Shown here in pieces: positions 1 through 5,151 of a stretch of DNA of 5,231 bases (positions are counted from its first letter, which is position 1; each line of letters starts with the position of its first letter). The DNA is taken from positions 3,880 through 9,110 of the forward strand of contig PFRJ01000042.1 of assembly GCA_002788515.1 (NCBI GenBank), read 5' to 3'. This stretch comes from Nitrosopumilales archaeon CG_4_9_14_0_2_um_filter_34_16 (GTDB taxonomy: Archaea > Thermoproteota > Nitrososphaeria > Nitrososphaerales > Nitrosopumilaceae). The translations under genes were made by a program, and so were the position numbers. The notes below the pieces were generated by a model. That model was not told the DNA's origin. It ran no database searches and saw only the letters and a list, made by a program, of their open reading frames with translations.

Positions 1-333
1 AAGAATATTACAAATCTCAGTTATTTTTTCCCACTTTATATCATCAAGCATATCATCAAGATCATCAACTAGTCGAAGTTTACCTAGAGTTTTGGTAAAT
101 GTGTAAAAATCATTTTTGAGTGTATTTGGAAGCGGTTTTTGTTTTTGTCTTACTGATTTTTTGTATCGTTCAATCAAATCTTTCTTTAAAAGTATTTTTT
201 CATTTCGTAGATCATCTAGGTCATACTTAAAAAATTCAAAGAATGAAAACGATGATGAGTTTAGTATGTCAGGTTCTAATGTCTTTAAAGACTCCATCAC
301 AGAAGAGGAAAGGGCCATTGGGCACTCGAGCAT
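1..333 (-). CDS. Hypothetical protein, 3'-truncated by the window edge
   Basis: Reading the complement from the ATG at 333 gives 111 codons without a stop up to the left edge; a TAA closes the frame just upstream (near 372). The protein begins MLECPMALSSSVMESLKTLE and continues with a charged, helix-prone stretch rich in Lys and Asp, including LRNEKILLKKDLIERYKK and an acidic VDDLDDMLDDIKW run. I see no membrane segment, signal peptide or catalytic motif and do not recognise the family. In-frame ATGs also exist at 318 and 297. I chose 333 because an AGGGTG element (342-337) ends 3 bases before it, matching part of the archaeal Shine-Dalgarno sequence, and a TATA-like stretch lies at 380-371. 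The gene is divergent from the terC-family gene. The opposite-strand frame at 116-349 is its shadow. That a gene is present is fairly likely; its function is unknown. Confidence 0.6.
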   Translation of the reverse strand, partial: MLECPMALSSSVMESLKTLEPDILNSSSFSFFEFFKYDLDDLRNEKILLKKDLIERYKKSVRQKQKPLPNTLKNDFYTFTKTLGKLRLVDDLDDMLDDIKWEKITEICNIL

Positions 334-336
334 AGG

Positions 337-381
337 CACCCTAGGATAAAAACTTGCGTGGTTTAGGATTGTTTAATTATG
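337..381 (-). promoter_or_regulatory. Putative promoter and Shine-Dalgarno of the minus-strand hypothetical gene
   Basis: On the minus strand ATAATTAAAC (380-371) resembles an archaeal TATA box. A start about 25 bases further would give a leader of roughly 16 bases before the ATG at 333, holding AGGGTG (342-337) as a short Shine-Dalgarno. This is pattern matching in AT-rich DNA, so support is weak. Confidence 0.3.
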
Positions 382-486
382 AAAACTAAACATCAGTAAA
401 GATTCCAATCAAATTTAGATTAGATTCAACTTTATATTGACTCTAACCATTTTTTGGAATAGAAATAAGCGTAAATAGGTGCGAAA

Positions 487-508
487 GTGATTTTATCTTT
501 AAAATCAC
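487..508. repeat. Perfect 9-bp inverted repeat upstream of the terC-family gene
   Basis: GTGATTTTA (487-495) and TAAAATCAC (500-508) are exact reverse complements around a 4-base TCTT centre. The element lies in the divergent intergenic region, upstream of the predicted TATA box of the terC-family gene and about 85 bases before its start. It could be a dimeric regulator's operator or a small hairpin. It has no following T-tract, so it is not an obvious terminator. The dyad itself is seen directly; its function is inferred. Confidence 0.5.
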
Positions 509-554
509 CAGGCCTAACTTCTAATGATTAGTTTCTTTGATCGTTAATTGATAT

Positions 555-567
555 GTATAATAATATA
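555..567 (+). promoter_or_regulatory. TATA-like promoter element of the terC-family gene
   Basis: GTATAATAATATA is the best TATA-box candidate before the gene. Its centre is about 31 bases upstream of the TTG at 593, close to the spacing expected for a leaderless archaeal transcript. It would lie inside the coding region if translation began at the TTG at 548, which argues for the later start. No yybP-ykoY-like leader, the Mn riboswitch of bacterial alx genes, would fit between it and the start. Confidence 0.4.
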
Positions 568-592
568 CCAAATTGTTTCTGAGTCGATAAAG

Positions 593-1522
593 TTGGAATT
601 AGATTTACTCTGGATTAGTTTTGCGGCAATTGTAATTACAGGAATTTCCATAGATTTGTTTTCAGATCACTTTCACAGGTTTTTCAAGAAATCCCAAAAA
701 CCAAAAGATAGTTTTAAAGTTGAAATTATTTGGACATCTATCTGGATCTCTCTGGGAGTTGGTTTTGCAATTCCCATATACTTTATTTTTGGAGAAACCA
801 AAACAGTGGAATACATCACAGCATATGCTTTGGAAAAATCCTTGAGCGTAGATAACCTGATGGTTTTTGTACTCATTTTTACGTCTCTTGGAATTTCACA
901 CATTTTACAACACAGGGTTTTGATGTGGGGAATCATAGGTGCGATTTTTATGAGAATCGGCTTTATTATTGCAGGAGTTTCTCTTTTAGAAGCATTTCAT
1001 TGGATGATCTACATTCTTGGCGCTGTTCTTATATTTACAAGTCTAAGAATGATTACAAAAAAAGAGAAGGGGAAATTAGAAATAGAAAAAACATTCTCAG
1101 TTAGATTTCTTAAAAAATTTATTCCAATAGATGTGTCTGAAAATCATTCAAGTTTTATCGTTAAAAAACAAGGAAAGCGATATGCAACTGTACTTCTAGT
1201 TGCGTTATTCTCAGTTGAAATGACGGATTTAGTGTTTGCATTAGATTCAATTCCCGCAGTTTTGGCCATATCAGGGGATTTGTTCATCATTATCACTTCT
1301 AACATATTTGCAGTTTTGGGACTACGCAGTCTGTATTTTGTAATTGGTCGTGGAATTGAAAAACTGGTTTATTTGAAATACGGACTTACCATTATGTTGG
1401 GATTCATAGGAATCAAAATGCTGTTATCTGAGGTATATGAAATTGAAGTCCTACATTCATTGATTGTGATTATTTTAATTCTAGTCTGTACCATAGGATT
1501 TTCATTGGTTAGGAAACGTTAG
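593..1522 (+). CDS. terC: TerC/Alx-family integral membrane protein, probable metal-ion exporter
   Basis: This is a polytopic membrane protein of about 309 residues, the usual size for the family. TerC/Alx proteins sit in the cytoplasmic membrane; members are linked to tellurite resistance and, for bacterial Alx/MeeF-type proteins, Mn(II) efflux. The family signatures are clear: EKSLSVDNLMVF (residues 81-92) in one helix, VEMTDLVFALDSIPAVLAIS (208-227) with acidic E209, D212 and D218, then SNIFAVLGLRSLYFVI (236-251). Hydrophobic segments fill both halves, joined by a polar Lys/Glu-rich cytoplasmic-type loop near residues 155-193. There is no in-frame ATG near the front. I prefer TTG 593, because a TATA element lies about 30 bases before it and the next residues form the first membrane helix. 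TTG 548 would add 15 residues. The gene appears monocistronic, with a T-rich terminator behind it. The substrate, Mn or another metal, is inferred from family membership only. Confidence 0.9.
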   Translation: MELDLLWISFAAIVITGISIDLFSDHFHRFFKKSQKPKDSFKVEIIWTSIWISLGVGFAIPIYFIFGETKTVEYITAYALEKSLSVDNLMVFVLIFTSLGISHILQHRVLMWGIIGAIFMRIGFIIAGVSLLEAFHWMIYILGAVLIFTSLRMITKKEKGKLEIEKTFSVRFLKKFIPIDVSENHSSFIVKKQGKRYATVLLVALFSVEMTDLVFALDSIPAVLAISGDLFIIITSNIFAVLGLRSLYFVIGRGIEKLVYLKYGLTIMLGFIGIKMLLSEVYEIEVLHSLIVIILILVCTIGFSLVRKR

Positions 1523-1578
1523 ATATTGATGATGTAATATGTGATAGTTTTTGTAAAATTTTGCTTTAATGAATTTAA

Positions 1579-1591
1579 TTTTTTTCTTTTT
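1579..1591 (+). terminator. T-rich transcription terminator after the terC-family gene
   Basis: A run of thirteen bases is all T except one C (1586), lying 57 bases after the stop codon. Archaeal RNA polymerase terminates on such tracts without needing a hairpin. The following stretch to 1720 holds no open gene; it contains only an 11-base palindrome TGTACGGTACA (1606-1616) of unknown meaning. Confidence 0.6.
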
Positions 1592-1720
1592 CAAGCGTTA
1601 TGCGTTGTACGGTACACATAGAATATCTAAGATTAATTTTGATTGAAGTACAAACCAATTGATCATACAGGCTGAACAGATCATGTGGAAAAAATATAGA
1701 TTGAAAATATTATTCAGTTT

Positions 1721-1736
1721 GTATACTTTAGTATAC
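1721..1736. promoter_or_regulatory. 16-bp dyad and TATA-like promoter element of the cdvB-like gene
   Basis: GTATACT (1721-1727) and AGTATAC (1730-1736) are perfect reverse complements around TT. The GTATAC cores are 10 bases apart, one DNA turn. TATACTTTA within it is a fair TATA box; a start about 26 bases on, near 1750, would give a leader of about 24 bases to ATG 1774. An overlap of dyad and TATA box suits an autoregulatory or repressor site. Fifteen bases here match the dyad before the RHH-like gene at 5126-5140 with one mismatch. Confidence 0.45.
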
Positions 1737-1773
1737 TGGCAATAATTTGAGAAAAATTTTTTATGCAAATATC

Positions 1774-2409
1774 ATGCCAACGTTTCAAGATAATTGGAAT
1801 AAAATACCAAAGCCAGGATTAAATGATCAAATTCATGGCGTGATAAAAAAAGAACCACCACTTAAACCACGAATACAGCAATCTGTTGGAAAACTCAATC
1901 AAACATTTTCGAAAATTGACTATATGCACAAAAAACTACAAGAAAAAGATGCAAAGTTATTCAGCAGAATTATTACTGCACAACAAAAACATGACAAAAC
2001 TACAGGCAGAGTTCTTGCAAACGAGCTTGTAGAATTAAGAAAGAATGAGAAATTGATAGGCAATCTTAAACTTGCTCTTGAACAAATTCAATTAAGATTA
2101 TCAACTATGAACGAACTGGGAGATGCAATGATTACACTAGGACCAGTAATTGGCATGATGCGCTCAATAGGGCCAGCATTGAATAGATTCATTCCGCAAG
2201 CAGGAGCTGAATTTGAAGGAATGTCAAATCTTTTGGGCGGGATGATGACAGACTCGTTTGGTGGAAGCTTTGAATTAGATGGCACATCAAATGAAGAAAC
2301 TGAAAATATTCTAAAAGAAGCAGCTGTGATTGCAGGAAACAGAATGGGAGATAAATTCCCATCAGTTCCATCACAGATTAGCAGTGATTTAGGATCAAGA
2401 GTTAATTAA
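1774..2409 (+). CDS. cdvB: CdvB-like ESCRT-III (Snf7-family) protein
   Basis: This 211-residue protein matches archaeal CdvB/ESCRT-III, which polymerises on the inner membrane surface during cell division or other membrane remodelling. It begins MPTFQDNWNK, followed by a basic linker and a long amphipathic helical hairpin. Helix 1 spans about 30-73 (KPRIQQSVGKLNQTF onward) and helix 2 about 76-113, both rich in Lys, Gln and Glu. A hydrophobic, glycine-bearing helix follows (about 114-140), then a flexible Gly-rich stretch (145-170) and an acidic helix (172-188, NEETENILKEAA). The tail KFPSVPSQI carries prolines that could act as a MIM-like contact for the CdvC ATPase, which is inference. No C-terminal winged-helix domain is present, so it resembles the short CdvB1/B2-type paralogues. 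TTG 1747 would add nine residues; I chose ATG 1774 because the typical N-terminus starts there. Thaumarchaea usually carry several paralogues, so this need not be the main division copy. Confidence 0.85.
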   Translation: MPTFQDNWNKIPKPGLNDQIHGVIKKEPPLKPRIQQSVGKLNQTFSKIDYMHKKLQEKDAKLFSRIITAQQKHDKTTGRVLANELVELRKNEKLIGNLKLALEQIQLRLSTMNELGDAMITLGPVIGMMRSIGPALNRFIPQAGAEFEGMSNLLGGMMTDSFGGSFELDGTSNEETENILKEAAVIAGNRMGDKFPSVPSQISSDLGSRVN

Positions 2410-2467
2410 TTATAATTCAAGTCTTTAGAGGCTTAACAAAAATATCCTTTTATTTATTGCTAAAATA

Positions 2468-2510
2468 GTCTAAAATAATTAAAAATTATTTTGACGGTAT
2501 TTTATTTTTC
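2468..2510 (+). terminator. Hairpin plus T-rich terminator after the cdvB-like gene
   Basis: AAAATAATT (2472-2480) and AATTATTTT (2484-2492) form a perfect 9-bp stem with a 3-base loop. GTC (2468-2470) and GAC (2493-2495) extend it past a one-base bulge. TATTTTATTTTTC (2498-2510) follows. An earlier T-rich tract at 2446-2458 may also terminate transcription from the cdvB-like gene. Confidence 0.5.
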
Positions 2511-2512
2511 AT

Positions 2513-2522
2513 GGGTTAACCC
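2513..2522. repeat. 10-bp perfect palindrome GGGTTAACCC
   Basis: This is an exact palindrome, and its six G/C pairs stand out in a very AT-rich spacer. It sits between the cdvB terminator and the larger dyad before terS. Its function is unknown; a protein-binding site is possible. Confidence 0.35.
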
Positions 2523-2551
2523 CTAAAATTTTGTCTAATCCCATTGTCATA

Positions 2552-2604
2552 CAAGTATATTTGCATTTAATTTAATTTAAAAAAATTAAATGCATTTCTA
2601 CTTG
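2552..2604. repeat. 53-bp composite dyad upstream of terS
   Basis: Two nested inverted repeats share one centre. The inner arms TGCATTTAATTT (2562-2573) and AAATTAAATGCA (2583-2594) match perfectly over 12 bp around a 9-base centre. The outer arms CAAGTA (2552-2557) and TACTTG (2599-2604) match perfectly over 6 bp. They are separated from the inner arms by symmetric 4-base gaps. It ends just before the terS TATA-like box at 2613. It may be an operator, a terminase recognition site or an extruding hairpin; the sequence does not decide. Confidence 0.55.
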
Positions 2605-2612
2605 AACTTGTC

Positions 2613-2623
2613 TTTTATAATTA
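2613..2623 (+). promoter_or_regulatory. TATA-like promoter of the terS-terL unit
   Basis: TTTTATAATTA is a good archaeal TATA candidate. A start about 25 bases downstream, near 2643, would leave a leader of about 29 bases that includes the Shine-Dalgarno GGAG before the terS ATG. The composite dyad lies immediately upstream and could control access to it. Confidence 0.4.
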
Positions 2624-2657
2624 ATGGACTATTCGCATGATGTAACATTTGAAACAT

Positions 2658-2661
2658 GGAG
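2658..2661 (+). promoter_or_regulatory. Shine-Dalgarno sequence of terS
   Basis: GGAG ends 10 bases before the ATG at 2672, supporting that start over an out-of-frame ATG at 2656 that overlaps the site. Confidence 0.45.
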
Positions 2662-2671
2662 TTTGATCTAA

Positions 2672-3127
2672 ATGGGAAAAAGGGGCAGACCAAGCAAGGT
2701 AAAGCAACTGTACATAGAGCGAGCACTTCGATCATGCTTTGAAAGAGCGCTATCTGTAGCATTTGCATCAAGAGAAACCAAGACTAACATCAATACTGTA
2801 AAAAAATATTACAGAGTTTTTTCAGATGAGATTAAACTATCTGAGCAGCCTGACTTTATTGAAAAATCAAAGGAATCCATCCAAAGCTGCGCACTTGCAA
2901 TTGATATTCAGATCTCTAAACTCTACAAACTACAGGACAAACTTGAGGTACAGATGAATTCTGAAATCAAACAACACGGCAAAATAACACCTGCACTTTA
3001 CAAAATATCTCTTAATCTATCAAAAAGCATAACTGATCTTTTATTTAGAAAGACAGACCTGGTTATCAGCCCAACAGCTGACATTACACTATCTAACTAT
3101 ATCAAGGAGGATGCGGCTGTTGCATAA
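2672..3127 (+). CDS. Probable terminase small subunit (DNA-binding)
   Basis: In tailed viruses TerS recognises the packaging site on viral DNA and hands it to TerL. This 151-residue protein has a suitable build. A basic N-terminus contains RGRPSK (4-9), an AT-hook-like core. A helix-turn-helix-like region spans about 22-54, with SVAFASRETKTNINTVKKYY: a short helix, a turn around residues 35-40 and a recognition-type helix NTVKKYYRVF. Long helices with regular hydrophobic spacing (62-130) look suited to oligomerisation, and the tail is short and acidic. The strongest evidence is position: it is directly upstream of, and overlaps by 17 bases, a clear terminase large-subunit gene. TerS families diverge strongly and I recognise no specific one by sequence. 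A different DNA-binding regulator cotranscribed with terL is the main alternative. ATG 2672 has a Shine-Dalgarno GGAG 10 bases upstream. Confidence 0.65.
   Translation: MGKRGRPSKVKQLYIERALRSCFERALSVAFASRETKTNINTVKKYYRVFSDEIKLSEQPDFIEKSKESIQSCALAIDIQISKLYKLQDKLEVQMNSEIKQHGKITPALYKISLNLSKSITDLLFRKTDLVISPTADITLSNYIKEDAAVA
3104..3110 (+). promoter_or_regulatory. Strong Shine-Dalgarno of terL, inside terS
   Basis: AAGGAGG directly abuts the ATG at 3111, leaving no spacer, which is too close for normal use. The in-frame TTG at 3120 lies 9 bases after it, a normal distance. The site overlaps the last codons of terS, implying coupled translation, and suggests that TTG 3120 is the real terL start. 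Confidence 0.6.
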
Positions 3128-4886
3128 CTCTTGGTTGGTAAAGCACAACAAACTTGCAAGAAATACATTTACACAACTAAAGAAAAAAACTGGAAATTTT
3201 GTCGATTCGATTGCATTGCCAACCAATCCTTTGGAATGGATAGAAAAAGCACGACCTGTAGTTGAGGGCAAAAAACGAACATTTCACAATGCACCGTTTT
3301 GGAGAGACATCTATCTGGACAACCATCATTCGAAGATCATAGTTGGTGGCAGGCAGATTTACAAATCCACATACATCTCAGACATACTTGCATGTGAGAC
3401 AACATCTACACCTGGAATCCAGGCAGGATATGTGACATTTAACCAGTATAATTTGAGTGGCTTTTCCAAGCAGAAACTTCAGATTGGCACATTTAGTCAA
3501 AATCCAATTCTGGCAAAATTTCCTCGCAACAAACTTGGAAACATGGGAGAGATCTCACTGAAAAATGGCAGCGCCATATACTGTATGACAGATAACAACC
3601 AGTACATTCACGTAGAAGGAAAGTCTCTGAGCCACTGCATCCTAGATGAGGCGCAATATCAGGACATTGCACATTTGGAAAAAGTAAGACAAACAATGAT
3701 GGCAACAAAGGGCAGATTGACAATTCTTGGACTGGGAGGAGAGATTGGATCCCCATATGAAAAAGTGTGGGAAGCATCTGATCAGCGAGAATGGGTTTAC
3801 GAGGATCCTGATTGGAGAGACCTGTTATTGTTTGATAGTGATGGTTTGATTGATGATGAATATCTAGAAGATGTGCTTAAAGGTAGATGGGTTCCACAAA
3901 AGCCTGAAAATACAATGTACCATGGATATCATCTGCCGCAGATAATATTTGCAAGAAATCCATTAACCATAGATGATGCTATAAACAAATATCATACATC
4001 TCCAGTTTACTCCATCGAATACCAAAAAAAGAACAATTCAAAATCTTTTTTTACATCTCACGCGTTGGGGGAATTTTACAAATCAGAGAGACGACCGATC
4101 ACGCCACAGATGGTACTATCTTGCATGAATCCTTACAGGTATCTTGGGTTGATAAAGCCATCTGAGATTGCAATGTGGAAAGACGTGATGGGTAAGTTCA
4201 TTACAGTTTCTATGGGAGTTGACTTTGGTTCTGGAAATCAGTCAAACACTGTAATATCAATTTTAATTCACTGGAAAAAATCTGACAGAGTTCAGCTTGC
4301 ATACATTGACAAGAGACCATCTGAGAATCAGATGGATCAGGCAGAGCACATCAATGAATTGTTTCGAGTAAGTGGGTGTGACATTGGTGTTGGAGACTTG
4401 GGATATGGCGCGATCCAAGTTAAGACGATTCAGGACGGCGGAGCTAATAGAATTTCTGGCAAGAAATTTCCCGGGGTTGGAAGTGAGAACTTTTACGGAT
4501 GTCGTAGTATCAGTAATGAGAGCAAGCCAATGCAGATTCATCATGATAAGGTAGATGAGCATGGGGAGGAGACAGGCAGAATATTAATTGACAAGACATC
4601 ACAGATACAAAAATTCATCGACCTGATTGAAACATCAAGACTCCATCCAAACGGAGATCATTCCAGATCTAAACTCTTGATTCCCTTCTCTGCTGACAGG
4701 GAATATGAGACTGACTGGCTGATCTCAGAATTTTGCTCCGTTACAAGGAAGGACATAAAAAAAGACATTGATCCCAGACTGGATGCCAAAAAAGAGTTCA
4801 ATCATCCTAAAGACTCTATGATGAGCATAATCTATGGGCTGGTCGGTCTTGAGCAAGATACAGGGTTGTATTGGGTTAGCGGCTAG
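3111..4886 (+). CDS. terL: Terminase large subunit (packaging ATPase and nuclease)
   Basis: TerL is the motor of tailed viruses: its ATPase pumps DNA into the capsid through the portal and its nuclease cuts the concatemer. Both halves are visible in 591 residues, a normal length. The ATPase has a Walker A-like IIVGGRQIYKST (76-87), Walker B CILDEAQ (176-182) with D179 and E180, and a likely coupling segment TILGLGGEIGSP (204-215). The RNase H-fold nuclease shows three acidic positions: D371 in MGVDFGSG, D429 in GVGDLGYG and D568 in HPKDSMMSIIYGL. Walker A is unusual in having Tyr84 where the Gly of GK[ST] is expected. Everything else looks intact, with no frameshift. Coordinates use the outermost ATG; TTG 3120, three codons later, fits the Shine-Dalgarno better. 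It is cotranscribed with the upstream terS-like gene. The next packaging gene (portal) does not follow; instead there is a T-rich terminator. The family is clear; whether it belongs to a live provirus is not. Confidence 0.9.
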   Translation: MRLLHNSWLVKHNKLARNTFTQLKKKTGNFVDSIALPTNPLEWIEKARPVVEGKKRTFHNAPFWRDIYLDNHHSKIIVGGRQIYKSTYISDILACETTSTPGIQAGYVTFNQYNLSGFSKQKLQIGTFSQNPILAKFPRNKLGNMGEISLKNGSAIYCMTDNNQYIHVEGKSLSHCILDEAQYQDIAHLEKVRQTMMATKGRLTILGLGGEIGSPYEKVWEASDQREWVYEDPDWRDLLLFDSDGLIDDEYLEDVLKGRWVPQKPENTMYHGYHLPQIIFARNPLTIDDAINKYHTSPVYSIEYQKKNNSKSFFTSHALGEFYKSERRPITPQMVLSCMNPYRYLGLIKPSEIAMWKDVMGKFITVSMGVDFGSGNQSNTVISILIHWKKSDRVQLAYIDKRPSENQMDQAEHINELFRVSGCDIGVGDLGYGAIQVKTIQDGGANRISGKKFPGVGSENFYGCRSISNESKPMQIHHDKVDEHGEETGRILIDKTSQIQKFIDLIETSRLHPNGDHSRSKLLIPFSADREYETDWLISEFCSVTRKDIKKDIDPRLDAKKEFNHPKDSMMSIIYGLVGLEQDTGLYWVSG

Positions 4887-4910
4887 TATCTTGGATTTGG
4901 GATTTTGATA

Positions 4911-4927
4911 TTATTTTTCTTCTCCTT
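4911..4927 (+). terminator. T-rich terminator after terL
   Basis: TTATTTTTCTTCTCCTT begins 24 bases after the terL stop. It is pyrimidine-rich with a five-T core, enough for archaeal termination, and suggests that the terS-terL transcript ends here. Confidence 0.45.
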
Positions 4928-5123
4928 CCACACAATGCAGACAATCTGTTAAAACTAACAAAAGAAGCAACAGGCAGGAATTAAACTCAGTTTATTACAG
5001 ATAGATTATTGGCATACAAAAATCATCAAACCGTTTGGAAAAGATACGTATCATACTAGACAGGAACAACAAGATGGAACGCTTGATTGGAGACAGGGAA
5101 AGGGTGTATTCAGAGATCTATCT
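4928..5123. other. Non-coding gap, possibly decayed coding sequence
   Basis: No convincing gene is present. On the plus strand 4959-5132 is open for 58 codons but lacks an ATG; its translation includes KPFGKDTYHTRQEQQDGTLD, which looks protein-like. An overlapping frame (5005-5142) is open for 46 codons and holds an ATG at 5074 with AGGA 8 bases upstream, giving a 23-residue peptide that runs into the downstream operator. Two overlapping open frames without a proper start could be a broken gene or chance. The minus strand has only short frames. Confidence 0.3.
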
Positions 5124-5147
5124 TATATACTATAGTATACTATAGTA
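5124..5147. promoter_or_regulatory. Palindromic operator and TATA region of the RHH-like gene
   Basis: TACTATAGTATACTATAGTA (5128-5147) is a perfect 20-bp palindrome. It is also a tandem repeat: ATACTATAGT occurs at 5127-5136 and 5137-5146, with a degenerate third copy AAACTATGGA running into the start codon. The TATATAC at 5124-5130 lies about 25 bases before ATG 5152, fitting a leaderless archaeal promoter. Ten-base-spaced palindromic half-sites over a promoter are typical of autoregulation by ribbon-helix-helix proteins, and the next gene encodes such a candidate. Confidence 0.6.
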
Positions 5148-5151
5148 AACT

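Noticed and set aside
116..349. Plus-strand open frame of 77 codons
   Set aside because: It lies antisense to the better minus-strand frame, starts with TTG and has a low-complexity Phe/Ser-rich translation typical of a shadow.
402..460. 7-bp inverted arms ATTCCAA (402-408) and TTGGAAT (454-460)
   Set aside because: Short arms 45 bases apart are likely by chance in AT-rich DNA.
334..592. Possible yybP-ykoY (Mn) riboswitch before the terC-family gene
   Set aside because: No conserved core could be recognised, and the TATA-like element at 555-567 suggests no or almost no leader RNA.
2656..2742. ATG at 2656 opening a 28-codon frame
   Set aside because: It is out of frame with terS, overlaps the terS Shine-Dalgarno and stops early; no recognisable product.
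4372..4554. Plus-strand 60-codon frame inside terL
   Set aside because: It lies wholly inside the nuclease domain of terL in another frame, with no independent initiation signal.
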